This document shows, piece by piece, positions 17,785 through 25,714 of a DNA stretch of 36,791 nucleotides. Numbering within the stretch: the stretch's first letter is position 1; each line of letters begins with the position of its first letter. The position numbers were made by a program, and so were the translations under genes. A model generated the notes under the pieces. The model was not told the DNA's origin and did not search any database. It saw only the letters and a program-made list of their open reading frames with translations. The DNA comes from Deltaproteobacteria bacterium (lineage in GTDB: Bacteria > Desulfobacterota > GWC2-55-46 > JADFVP01): contig JAJCZH010000036.1 of the NCBI GenBank assembly GCA_029262515.1, forward strand, positions 1 through 36,791, in the 5' to 3' direction.

Positions 17785-19302
17785 TCAGGCCCTTCTTTTC
17801 TGCACAAGAGTATTGTAACGGAGGCATGCCTCAACAAAACCGGTTGCAAGGGCCGAATTTGAGGCGAAGTGGAGGTGGGTATAACTGGCCACCGTCTGTT
17901 TATGGATATATCCATCAAAGAGATAGCCCTCGGAGCCGCGTGCTTCTGGCTCTGTTAGCCTAAATGGCCTCGGCGCTCTCTTGTTAGGACCTTTTATCAG
18001 TGAGTAATGGTACTCATGACCGCGTATCGACTCTCCTGCGGGAAGGAACGGAAATGTTTCGGTAGTAGTAACCTGCCTGTAACCGAGCGCAGTTCGCCTC
18101 CCGGCCATTTCAACCTTAAAAGGAAATAAGCCGACCATCTCAGACCTGGCACCTTTTACCCCGTCATCTCCGGCCCCCTTTAGTGAAGCGCAGAGGTAGA
18201 TTAACCCGCCGCACTCGGCGATTATAGGCATGCCGGACTCGGCGGCGTCCTTTATCTCATCTCTCAGCTTTCCGTTCGCCTCAAGCTCATTGGCATGAAG
18301 CTCAGGGTAACCTCCACCGAGATATACCCCGGAGATATTGCGCGGAAGGCGTTTTGACTTAATAGGCGAAAAATGAACAAGTTCAGCCCCTGCCTTAACG
18401 AGCCTGTCGAGGTTTTCCTGATAGTAGAAGCAGAAGGCAGAGTCGCGGGCAATGGCAATGCGAACCACTTTGCTTACCCCTTTTAAGGACGAAACCGTCT
18501 TGGCGCTGCCCGCCGCCGCCTTCAGACTCTTCTTTGGGCTCTTCTTTCGGCCCTTATGTAACCCGGCCTCTGAGGCCGGGTTAACTCTAAGCCCGTCTAA
18601 AAGTTTATCAATATCTATAAACCGCTCTACAGCCTCAGCTGCCGTTCTTATAAAAGCCCTCCACCTTCTGCGCTCCAGGTCGGCATTCGTAACAAGCCCC
18701 AGGTGGCGGCCCGGCATCTTCAGTCTCTCATCCCTGCTGAGGCAACCGAGAAGGGTAATACCCCTCAAGCCCTTAATAGAGTCGCGAAGGATCTCAGCGT
18801 GCCTGTCGCTGCCTACGCAGTTGAAGACTACATACTTAACGGAAAGATCGGGGTCGAAGTCACAAAAGCCCTTAACAACCGCCCCGGCGCTCGTAGCCGC
18901 TCTCTGCGCATCTACAACAAGAAGAACCGGTAATTTAAGGGTTTTAGCGAGATGGGCCGTCGAACCTTCGCAGGAGACCGGAGCCGGGGCCCTTTTCCTA
19001 CCGGTGACGAACTTGCCGTCAAAGAGGCCCATCACGCCCTCTATTACAGAAAGGTCGGCTTCGGCACTCGCACGCCTGTAGGTCTCTCTTGCGCCCTCTA
19101 TTCCGCACATCCATGTATCGAGGTTATAAGACGGGCGCCCTAAAACCGCAGCATGGTGTCCTGGATCTATATAATCCGGCCCCGCTTTAAAGGGCTGTAC
19201 CTTCAACCCGCGCGCCTTGAGCGCAGCCATCAGGCCGAGCGTTACGGTTGTTTTACCGGTGGAACTCGCGGTCCCGGCGACTACTATACCTCTGGTTGCC
19301 AA
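17785..19302 (-). CDS. cbiA: Cobyrinate a,c-diamide synthase
   Basis: A 505-residue glutamine-dependent amidotransferase that amidates the a and c side chains of cobyrinate in cobalamin synthesis. The N-terminal ATP domain has GTASSTGKTTVTLGLMAAL and the KAGPDYIDPGHH motif, with EGVMGLFDG following. The class I glutaminase-like domain begins at about residue 280 and has LGGGYPELHA, the nucleophile in IAECGGLIYL (Cys364) and GYRQVTT. The usual family length is near 450-460. The excess is a Lys/Ser/Ala-rich linker at about residues 239-278, which contains a palindrome listed separately. This is the last gene of the cob operon, 18 bases after the phosphatase gene. Confidence 0.93.
   Translation of the reverse strand: MATRGIVVAGTASSTGKTTVTLGLMAALKARGLKVQPFKAGPDYIDPGHHAAVLGRPSYNLDTWMCGIEGARETYRRASAEADLSVIEGVMGLFDGKFVTGRKRAPAPVSCEGSTAHLAKTLKLPVLLVVDAQRAATSAGAVVKGFCDFDPDLSVKYVVFNCVGSDRHAEILRDSIKGLRGITLLGCLSRDERLKMPGRHLGLVTNADLERRRWRAFIRTAAEAVERFIDIDKLLDGLRVNPASEAGLHKGRKKSPKKSLKAAAGSAKTVSSLKGVSKVVRIAIARDSAFCFYYQENLDRLVKAGAELVHFSPIKSKRLPRNISGVYLGGGYPELHANELEANGKLRDEIKDAAESGMPIIAECGGLIYLCASLKGAGDDGVKGARSEMVGLFPFKVEMAGRRTALGYRQVTTTETFPFLPAGESIRGHEYHYSLIKGPNKRAPRPFRLTEPEARGSEGYLFDGYIHKQTVASYTHLHFASNSALATGFVEACLRYNTLVQKRRA
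18559..18583. repeat. Perfect 12-bp palindrome inside cbiA
   Basis: The arms TAACCCGGCCTC and GAGGCCGGGTTA flank a single base, in frame within the linker that joins the two CbiA domains. They encode residues 240-248 (NPASEAGL). No T run follows on either strand, so it is not an intrinsic terminator. The transcript would form a very stable hairpin. Confidence 0.9.
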
Positions 19303-19320
19303 TGACGCCCCTGTTCGTGC

Positions 19321-19962
19321 TCAGTACGGTTTCGTATGTTTGTTGTTCTGATTAGGCCCTCCGTTCAAGAGCTTCACCACCTTTATTCCGTCCGCGTAGC
19401 AATCGATTATATTGAGGCAGCCGTAATCCTGCTCAATCCGAAAGAAGTTCTCAAGATCGAGCCCCATCGCTTCACAAAGAACCACCCTGTTGACCCCTCC
19501 GTGGGCGACTATACAGACAACAGAACCGAAGTTCTCTTCCACTATTTTCTCTATCTCCGGCATGACCCTGGCTCTCAGGTCGAGCAGGTTCTCCCCGCCC
19601 TTAACTCTAGACGTGGCAAGATCCTGAAAACTTATATCCGCCTCCTCGGGAAAACGCTCTACGGCCTCTTCGCGGGTTAAGCCCTCCCACCTGCCGAGAT
19701 AGAGTTCTCTCAGAGCAGAACTGCTTACCGGGTTCTTATCTATTGCGCCGCCTATTATCTCAGCGCCTTTATACGACCTCTGGAGATCGCTCGAATAGAT
19801 TGCACTGACCGGTTCGAGTTTCAAAAAGCCGGCGAGATTGTTCATCTGCTCAACGCCCAACTCCGTAATATCTACATCGTGGTGGCCGTTATACCTGAAC
19901 TCGTGGTGGTTCTCCACCTGCCCGTGGCGTATTAAAAACAGACGTGTCAGTTCCATCAGCAT
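19321..19962 (-). CDS. cobC: Alpha-ribazole phosphatase-like histidine phosphatase
   Basis: A 213-residue member of the histidine phosphatase (phosphoglycerate-mutase-like) superfamily. The catalytic motif FLIRHGQVENH is near residues 8-18, and the second histidine lies in IVAHGGVNRVVL. Its position between cobS and cbiA supports the role of removing the phosphate from alpha-ribazole 5'-phosphate or adenosylcobalamin 5'-phosphate. The motif alone would not exclude another phosphomonoesterase. The C-terminal tail is Asn/Lys-rich. It begins 40 bases after the cobS stop. Confidence 0.8.
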   Translation of the reverse strand: MLMELTRLFLIRHGQVENHHEFRYNGHHDVDITELGVEQMNNLAGFLKLEPVSAIYSSDLQRSYKGAEIIGGAIDKNPVSSSALRELYLGRWEGLTREEAVERFPEEADISFQDLATSRVKGGENLLDLRARVMPEIEKIVEENFGSVVCIVAHGGVNRVVLCEAMGLDLENFFRIEQDYGCLNIIDCYADGIKVVKLLNGGPNQNNKHTKPY

Positions 19963-20002
19963 ACCTCAGATAATAAAAAATAATAAATCGGTCCTGTCAC
20001 CG

Positions 20003-20752
20003 TTAACCGGCCAGCATAACGGCGCCAATAAGAAAGAAAACCTCACCGAGTTCGCTGACAAAGCCGAATACATCACCCGTGGCTCCGCCGAGTTTTTCCC
20101 TGAAGAAAGACGCTGTAAAATAGAGCAGGCCGAGCAGTACGGCAATGACCGCAAGCGGCGCAAGGCCTGCCAGTAAACCGGTGGCCAGCAGCGTAACGGC
20201 GGTGGCAAAAAAGAGGGTCTCGGCAGAGGCCGAGCAGAAAGCAGAGCCGAGCCCGCCACCCTCTCTCGCGTATTTGGTGAGCGCGGAGACGGGCACCATT
20301 GCCCAGCGCCCGACCAGAGGAAAGAGGAAGAGCAGCGTATAAGCGCAGACCCCCTCAACCTCCAACGCCGCCTTGATGGCCGCGTATTTAAGTACCAGCA
20401 GAAGCACGATAAAGACAACGCCGATAGCGCCGGTCGTATGGTCTTTCATTATCTTGAGGCGCTCTTCGGGTGTGTTGCCGCCTGCGAGCCCGTCTACGGT
20501 ATCGGCAAAACCGTCTAGATGGAATCCGCCGTTCGTAAGCGTCAATGCGGCCAGCACGATTGCGGCGTTAAGGCCCGTAAGCTCGCCTTCGAGCAGTATC
20601 GAAGCCACAAAAGCGACAGCCACCAGCACACCGCCCTGCACCGCGCCGACCAGCGGAAAACAGGCAACGGCTGAACGAAGCTCATGTGCGGCGAACTCCA
20701 TTCTTACCGGCAGTATGGTAAGCAGTTGCAGCGCTATCAGCAGTCTCTTCAT
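20003..20752 (-). CDS. cobS: Adenosylcobinamide-GDP ribazoletransferase (cobalamin synthase)
   Basis: A 249-residue integral membrane enzyme that joins alpha-ribazole to adenosylcobinamide-GDP in the last assembly step. It starts LLIALQLLTILPVR and has the conserved GGFHLDGFADTVDGLAGG motif with metal-binding aspartates. KDHTTGAIGV and several hydrophobic segments follow, and the conserved C-terminal GGATGDVFGFVSELGE is present. Length is typical. The start is seven bases after the cobT stop, consistent with one operon. Confidence 0.94.
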   Translation of the reverse strand: MKRLLIALQLLTILPVRMEFAAHELRSAVACFPLVGAVQGGVLVAVAFVASILLEGELTGLNAAIVLAALTLTNGGFHLDGFADTVDGLAGGNTPEERLKIMKDHTTGAIGVVFIVLLLVLKYAAIKAALEVEGVCAYTLLFLFPLVGRWAMVPVSALTKYAREGGGLGSAFCSASAETLFFATAVTLLATGLLAGLAPLAVIAVLLGLLYFTASFFREKLGGATGDVFGFVSELGEVFFLIGAVMLAG

Positions 20753-20759
20753 AATAATA

Positions 20760-21845
20760 CTACTCCTGGGTGCTTACCCCTGCGGAATCGAAGGTTGCCA
20801 TCTCGTTATAGAGCTTTAGTGCCGCCTCGATCGCACCCATAGCAAGCGCGCCTCCGGTGCCTTCACCGAGCCTCAGGTTAAGGTCGAGAAACGGACGAAT
20901 TCCAATGGCGTCCAGCGCGGCTCTGTGCCCCCTCTCAACCGAAGAGTGCGAGGCGAAGAGGTAACGCTCTATCTCCGGGTGGAGCCTTGAGGCGACCAGC
21001 GCCCCGGCAGTAGAGATAAAACCGTCCACAACGACCGGTATCCGCTCTGCTGCCGCGCCGATTATAAGTCCGGTTATCCCGGCAATCTCGGCCCCGCCGA
21101 CCTTGGCGAGCACGCCTATAGGATCAGAAGCGTCGGGCCCGTTTACACGTATTGCCTCCTCAATCACCTCTACCTTGCGCGCGTAACTCTTGTCATCAAT
21201 TCCAGTGCCACGGCCCGTAACCTCGGCAGGTAAAAGTCCGGTAAAGACGGAGACCAGCGCGCTAGACGGGGTCGTATTGGCTATGCCCATGTCCCCTGTA
21301 CCGAAGATCGCACCCGGGGCCGCAAACTCTCTCGCTATCTCGATTCCCGTCTCAACACACTTTATCGCTTCACCCCGGCTCATGGCCGGCCCTTTTGCAA
21401 TATTGGCCGTTCCGTTTACGACCTTTCTTTTCAAGAGTCCGGGGGCGGAGTCGAACTCGGTATTAACGCCTATATCGACCACCTTGACCGCAGCTCCGAC
21501 GTGGCGCGCGATTACGTTTATGCCCGCGCCGCCCGCAAGAAAGTTCAAGACCATCTGGGGCGTGACCTCGGCCGGAAATGCCGAGACCCCTTCGGAGGCA
21601 ACCCCGTGATCGCCTGCAAAGACGAAGACCGTCTTCGAGTCTATCGTAGGAGCCTTGTCTCGGGTTATCCCGACGTACCTTTTAGCGAACTCTTCCAAGT
21701 CGCCTAGAGAGTCCTTCGGTTTTGTCAGGATATCGAGCCGCTGCTGGGCTGACTCCATCATAGATTTATCTAAAGGACTTATCTCTGCCAGCGCGCTATC
21801 TATCAGAACCGAACCGACCTCTTTAACCTCTTTAATGCCGTTCAT
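20760..21845 (-). CDS. cobT: Nicotinate-nucleotide-dimethylbenzimidazole phosphoribosyltransferase
   Basis: A 361-residue enzyme that makes alpha-ribazole 5'-phosphate from the lower-ligand base and nicotinate mononucleotide. Diagnostic stretches are LTKPKDSLGDLEEFA, FVFAGDHGVASEGVSAFP, TPQMVLNFLAGGAGINVIAR, GTGDMGIANTTPSSAL and the C-terminal LRLGEGTGGALAM, which carries the catalytic glutamate. Length fits the family. It is preceded by cobU (15-base gap) and followed by cobS, so the lower-loop assembly enzymes are contiguous. Confidence 0.95.
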   Translation of the reverse strand: MNGIKEVKEVGSVLIDSALAEISPLDKSMMESAQQRLDILTKPKDSLGDLEEFAKRYVGITRDKAPTIDSKTVFVFAGDHGVASEGVSAFPAEVTPQMVLNFLAGGAGINVIARHVGAAVKVVDIGVNTEFDSAPGLLKRKVVNGTANIAKGPAMSRGEAIKCVETGIEIAREFAAPGAIFGTGDMGIANTTPSSALVSVFTGLLPAEVTGRGTGIDDKSYARKVEVIEEAIRVNGPDASDPIGVLAKVGGAEIAGITGLIIGAAAERIPVVVDGFISTAGALVASRLHPEIERYLFASHSSVERGHRAALDAIGIRPFLDLNLRLGEGTGGALAMGAIEAALKLYNEMATFDSAGVSTQE

Positions 21846-21860
21846 TATGAACCTCTACTG

Positions 21861-22421
21861 CTATTTAAGTGTGAGCGGAAGACCCGCAACTATAAGATAT
21901 ACTTCGTCTGCTGCTGCTGCGACCTCTCTATTCACCCTGCCCGCGAGGTCCCGGAACCTTCGTGCCGCCGGATTCTCCGGAACTATACCGCTGCCGACTT
22001 CGTTGGTGACAAGGTAGACCGAGCAGCCTGAGCCCTTGCAGGCTGACAGGAATAGACCGACACGCTCCATAATCTCGGGATCATCGAGACCGCTGCCCAT
22101 CAGATTAGAGAGCCAGAGCGTAATACAATCGAGCAACGCTACCGAGCCGGCCTCTATTTTGGCAAGCTCGCCTGCCGGGTCTATCGGTACCTCTACCGTC
22201 TGCCACTCGGAACCGCGCCCTGTCCTGTGGAGTGCGATCCTCTCAACCATCTCGTCATCTAAGGCCTCGGCAGTCGCAAAGTAGTACGGGGTAGCCCCGA
22301 ACCTCAACGCGAGCTCTTTCGCGCGGGTCTCGGCAAACTCGCTCTTGCCGCTCCGCGTGCCGCCGGTAACCAGAACCAGCACAGGGGGGGCGCTGCTATC
22401 GTCTCTACTGTCTCGCGCCAT
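21861..22421 (-). CDS. cobU: Adenosylcobinamide kinase / guanylyltransferase
   Basis: A 186-residue bifunctional enzyme that phosphorylates adenosylcobinamide and then attaches GMP. The P-loop VTGGTRSGKSEFAE is near residues 18-31. The guanylylated histidine is expected in ALHRTGRGSEW. ALLDCITLWLSNLM and VTNEVGSGIVPENPAARRFRDLAG are standard family blocks. It starts three bases after the cobO stop, which indicates tight translational linkage. Confidence 0.95.
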   Translation of the reverse strand: MARDSRDDSSAPPVLVLVTGGTRSGKSEFAETRAKELALRFGATPYYFATAEALDDEMVERIALHRTGRGSEWQTVEVPIDPAGELAKIEAGSVALLDCITLWLSNLMGSGLDDPEIMERVGLFLSACKGSGCSVYLVTNEVGSGIVPENPAARRFRDLAGRVNREVAAAADEVYLIVAGLPLTLK

Positions 22422-22424
22422 TTT

Positions 22425-22988
22425 TTAAAACTCTATGCCCTTTCGCGCCGGAAGCCCGGTATCGTACGGGTGTTTGATCTTGAGCATCTCGGTTACGTAG
22501 TCGGCTATCTTCACAAGATCGACCGGGGCCTCGCGCCCGGTCAGAACCACCTCGAGATCCGCCGGTTTCGACTCCAGAAACCCGATAACCTCTTCCAGGT
22601 CGAGCCAGCCGCCGTTTATCGCCGAAAGTATCTCATCACAGATCAGGAGACCGATACCACCATCGGCAACACGCTCTTTAATCATGGCGAAAGCATCGGT
22701 TACAGAGGCCTTTACGGCATCCGTATCGGTCCTTTTACCGGTAAACATAGGATGGCGGCAGTTGGCGCGCCGAAGTTCAAGCTCGACTCCTAGGGCCTCA
22801 AAGCCCTCTGCCCTGAAAAAATCCTTCTCGCCCGATTCTGCGCTGTCTTCTTTGAAAAACTGCACTATCAAGACCTTAAGTCCCGCACCGGCGGCCCTGA
22901 CGGCGAGGCCGAGCGAGGCGGTCGTCTTGCCCTTGCCTTCTCCCGTATAGACGTGAATAAGGCCCGAACTCTTCATTCCTTTAAACAC
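22425..22988 (-). CDS. cobO: Cob(I)alamin adenosyltransferase (CobO/BtuR type)
   Basis: A 187-residue P-loop enzyme that adds the 5'-deoxyadenosyl group from ATP to cobalt. It has the Walker loop GEGKGKTTASLGLAVRAAG near residues 16-34, ICDEILSAINGGWLDLEEV, VLTGR and the characteristic ending LPARKGIEF. The start is GTG with a strong AAGGAGGA Shine-Dalgarno four bases upstream. It is the first gene behind the cobalamin riboswitch, so cobalamin level should set transcription of the whole operon. Confidence 0.94.
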   Translation of the reverse strand: MFKGMKSSGLIHVYTGEGKGKTTASLGLAVRAAGAGLKVLIVQFFKEDSAESGEKDFFRAEGFEALGVELELRRANCRHPMFTGKRTDTDAVKASVTDAFAMIKERVADGGIGLLICDEILSAINGGWLDLEEVIGFLESKPADLEVVLTGREAPVDLVKIADYVTEMLKIKHPYDTGLPARKGIEF

Positions 22989-23051
22989 TTTTCCTCCTTA
23001 AGCGCTTATCCCGCTGCCCGGCTTTGGGTTTGCAACCTCTAAAAAAAGCAC

Positions 23052-23086
23052 AAAAAAACCCGCTCCAACGAAGATCGAAGGACGGG
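23052..23086 (-). terminator. Riboswitch-linked intrinsic terminator
   Basis: On the minus strand CCCG-TCC pairs with GGA-G-CGGG (one bulged G) around a short loop and is followed by seven T. It lies after the riboswitch core and about 60 bases before the cobO start, where a riboswitch expression platform is expected. A small CAGGT/ACCTG hairpin sits just before it (23100-23112). Confidence 0.75.
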
Positions 23087-23204
23087 TATAGAGTAAGAGC
23101 AGGTTGTACCTGACACCCGGCGCGACTCTCTTTACAGATACAGCAAAACAGAGCCGACGGGGCTGCTCCGACCTTCTCCCTCGAAAGGCCTTAAACGGTG
23201 TAAG

Positions 23205-23335
23205 CGACATGGCAGGTTTCCTGGCTTGCGGATCTTCCGCTCACAGTTGCGGGGCAGCTCCCGATTCTACGGGATTCCCTAAAACCCCCTTGCTGAAGAC
23301 CGAATACAGTGGGGGTACCACAGACGCCGTTATTC
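23205..23335 (-). ncRNA. Cobalamin (B12) riboswitch
   Basis: The minus strand carries the conserved core: AGGGAAT, then GAGCTGCCCCGCAACTGT (the B12-box core), a GCGGAAGATCCGC hairpin and the closing GCCAGGAAACCTGCC at 23211-23225. The upstream side (GGTACCCCC ... AGGGGG) gives the expected long stem. It precedes cobO and is followed by an intrinsic terminator, which predicts that bound adenosylcobalamin stops transcription. The exact 5' end is approximate. Confidence 0.93.
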
Positions 23336-23352
23336 AAATGTGTATTAACAGG

Positions 23353-23379
23353 CTATCAAGTAAAAGACCGGACGGTCAA
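23353..23379 (-). promoter_or_regulatory. Possible promoter for the cobalamin operon
   Basis: Minus-strand TTGACC (23379-23374) and TGATAG (23358-23353) are separated by 15 bases, just upstream of the riboswitch. The spacing is short, so this is only a candidate. Confidence 0.3.
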
Positions 23380-23454
23380 GCTGTTTCTTCCCGCATCTCA
23401 GGCAGCAATGCAGCATTCTCTTATAAATAGAAGAGAAAATTAAGCGAATCGGAC

Positions 23455-23484
23455 TTGACTTTAACCGATGCACGCTAGTAATAT
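23455..23484 (+). promoter_or_regulatory. Sigma70-like promoter for the carbonic-anhydrase-like gene
   Basis: TTGACT and TAATAT are separated by 18 bases and point to the gene at 23570. Transcription would start near 23491, leaving an about 80-base leader that contains the palindrome at 23512-23528. Confidence 0.6.
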
Positions 23485-23511
23485 CAAAGAGCAATAAACT
23501 TACATGGGCTC

Positions 23512-23528
23512 TTGTCTTGCCAAGACAA
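23512..23528. repeat. Palindrome in the leader of the carbonic-anhydrase-like gene
   Basis: TTGTCTTG and CAAGACAA flank one base. The outer CTCTTG/CAAGAG arms extend the symmetry with mismatches. It lies just downstream of the predicted promoter, where an operator or an mRNA hairpin could act. Confidence 0.6.
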
Positions 23529-23569
23529 ACAAGAGTAAATAAAGAGCTCTTAATCATGGGGGGCGAAGC

Positions 23570-24490
23570 ATGCCTGTTTTCCGTTTAAAGATCGGCTGGG
23601 CGGATCTTGTAAAGATAGACGTATCAGACATAGACCATACCGTTGCCAGGGACTTTATCAGGAATCTTCGTCTCAGTTCAGCCACTCCGACAACCGACGT
23701 CTACGTCTGCAGTGATGCCAGAAACAAGGGGGTCAGGCAGATACTCAAGCACCTGCCGAACGTAAACGTGCTTATAAACGCCGGCAACGTAGTCTACAGC
23801 CCCAACAAGATTCCGACGGTAGTAATCGCGCACGGCTCCAGATACCATACGTGCGGAGCAGTGGAGTACGCCCGCGACCACGCACAAGAGGCTGATGCAA
23901 TGCTGCCGAGCATAGCGAAAGAGGTTCTAGGAGACCCTCTAGAGAATGCAAAAGCACAGCTCGACAAGGTGGACGAGGAGTACAGAGCCGGCATTATCTA
24001 CTACGATCACGCCCTCGGAACGGTTGAGAAGATTACGAACGACAACTACGCCCGCTCAGAGGTATGCGACTTCTTCTTTAAGGAACTCGACATGGCGCTA
24101 AGAGGCAGGTACACGGCAGAAGAGGTAGAGGCTATGTCAACGGGACAGAATCCCGAGATTATCTCCTTCACCAATTTCAGCACCCGCAATACCGCATTCG
24201 ATCTCTTCAGGATCAACGTGCAGAAGAACCATTTCCACGGCGTGGTGCGCGACTCTTTCTGCTTTGCCATGGGCTCCGCGCTCTCCGGAGAGAAGAGCTT
24301 CAGAGACACCAGAACCACAATCCTCGCCTTCAAGGAGAACGACCCCCTGCCTGAAGGTATCGATACCTTTCTAAGAGAAGAGGAACTGCTGCGCGGATAT
24401 ATCAATAGAGGCGGCAGAATCTTCTTACTCTCCATAGGAGGGCTTCCGAGCCAGAAGAGGTTGTTCGAGATGTTGCCCTCCGACAGGTAA
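23570..24490 (+). CDS. Divergent beta-carbonic-anhydrase-like protein
   Basis: A 306-residue protein. The N-terminal 100 residues resemble a beta-carbonic anhydrase: YVCSDAR (Cys47, Asp49, Arg51) matches the CxDxR zinc/catalytic motif, LINAGNVV matches the family's AGNVV, and AHGSRYHTCGAV is placed where the HxxCG zinc motif belongs. In this protein the nearest histidine (His93) is only two residues before Cys95. The canonical H-x-x-C spacing would need His88 with a four-residue insertion. The C-terminal half (about 150-306) is unlike a standard beta-CA and I do not recognise it. Zinc binding and CO2 hydration are therefore plausible but unproven. It is transcribed divergently from the cobalamin riboswitch. 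Confidence 0.65.
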   Translation: MPVFRLKIGWADLVKIDVSDIDHTVARDFIRNLRLSSATPTTDVYVCSDARNKGVRQILKHLPNVNVLINAGNVVYSPNKIPTVVIAHGSRYHTCGAVEYARDHAQEADAMLPSIAKEVLGDPLENAKAQLDKVDEEYRAGIIYYDHALGTVEKITNDNYARSEVCDFFFKELDMALRGRYTAEEVEAMSTGQNPEIISFTNFSTRNTAFDLFRINVQKNHFHGVVRDSFCFAMGSALSGEKSFRDTRTTILAFKENDPLPEGIDTFLREEELLRGYINRGGRIFLLSIGGLPSQKRLFEMLPSDR

Positions 24491-24588
24491 GAGAGTACGG
24501 ACGAAGATGAACCCGTGCCGTGCGACCTACAAACCGACCATAAAATTATGATGCAGAAACCGACAGGCAAAAAAGAGCAGATGAAGCG

Positions 24589-25605
24589 ATGCTGATAATA
24601 TGGGGAGAGTTCATACTCTGCTCGGCGGTAATAGTCCTGTGCGGTTACTTCCTTTCACTCTACGGCGACATGATAGCGGAAAAGTCCGGGCTGGGGCGCG
24701 CCTGGATCGGCCTGATACTTATGGCCGGAGTAACAAGCCTGCCGGAGCTGATCAGCGGCATCTCGGCAGTTACCATTGCCGGGGTACCCGACATTGCTGT
24801 AGGCGGCATAACAGGTTCGTGCATATTCAACCTCTCGATAATCGCGCTCATGGACTTTTTTCACGGCCGTGACCCGATCTTCTCAAGGGCCGCCACCGTA
24901 CACATGCTCTCGGCCGGATTCGGGGTACTGCTCATCGGCATCGCCTCCATGGCAATCATCGCAGGACCGGCTATTCCGGAAATCTACCATGTAGGCCTCT
25001 ACTCTCCTATCATCATCTTCGTCTATATAATGGCAATTAGAAGCGTCTACTACTATGAGAAGAGAATGCTTGCAGAGCATATTACCGAAGTAGTCAACGC
25101 GGTAGAACCGCAGTACGACCACATGTCGCTCGGCAAGGCTATATTAATCTATGTAATCAATGCCTCTATAATAGTTATTGCCGCAACCATACTTCCGTTT
25201 CTCGGCGACAAGATAGCTATTGAGACAGGGCTCGGAGGCAGCTTTGTCGGAACCGTCTTTATCGGGCTCACCACCTCGCTGCCGGAACTTGCAGTCTCCA
25301 TGGCCGCATTAAAGATCGGGGCCGCCGAGATGGCGATAGCAAACCTCTTCGGGTCAAACCTCTTCAATATTGCTATTATTGCCGTAGAAGACGTATTTTA
25401 TACCAAGGGGAGCCTGCTTGGCGCGGTCTCCTCGGAGCACGCCGTAATGGGTTTTATCGCCATTATGATGACCGGTATAGCGATAGTGGCGCTGACTTAC
25501 AGGTCGCGCAAAAAACTCTTTTTACGCCTCAGCTGGGACGCTATCGCCTTTGTGCTGGCGTACATCATCTCCATAATCCTGCTCTATAACCTCCGAACCC
25601 CGTAA
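24589..25605 (+). CDS. Sodium/calcium exchanger family membrane transporter
   Basis: A 338-residue inner-membrane antiporter with two inverted alpha repeats. The first, GLILMAGVTSLPELISGISA at about residues 41-60, has Glu53, and GSCIFNL follows. The second, GTVFIGLTTSLPELAVSMAA at about 221-240, has Glu233, and FGSNLFN follows. These are the ion-binding signatures of the CaCA family (YrbG/CaxA-like). Ten or so hydrophobic segments fit. The substrate is probably Ca2+ exchanged for Na+ or H+. It begins about 100 bases after the carbonic-anhydrase-like gene on the same strand, and a functional link to that gene would be speculative. Confidence 0.9.
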   Translation: MLIIWGEFILCSAVIVLCGYFLSLYGDMIAEKSGLGRAWIGLILMAGVTSLPELISGISAVTIAGVPDIAVGGITGSCIFNLSIIALMDFFHGRDPIFSRAATVHMLSAGFGVLLIGIASMAIIAGPAIPEIYHVGLYSPIIIFVYIMAIRSVYYYEKRMLAEHITEVVNAVEPQYDHMSLGKAILIYVINASIIVIAATILPFLGDKIAIETGLGGSFVGTVFIGLTTSLPELAVSMAALKIGAAEMAIANLFGSNLFNIAIIAVEDVFYTKGSLLGAVSSEHAVMGFIAIMMTGIAIVALTYRSRKKLFLRLSWDAIAFVLAYIISIILLYNLRTP

Positions 25606-25714
25606 CATAACACCTTGCTCTTTCTCCGTAAGAGAGAGAGCCCGAATAACATAAAACCGCAACCCCCAAATTTCCAGGTTGTCTTGCAAAGCCCACTTAT
25701 AGTATTATCTCAGA

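Noticed and set aside
22998-23210. A 70-residue minus-strand open frame between the riboswitch and cobO
   Set aside because: It spans the riboswitch expression platform and its terminator, has no Shine-Dalgarno, and shows no protein-like conservation pattern.
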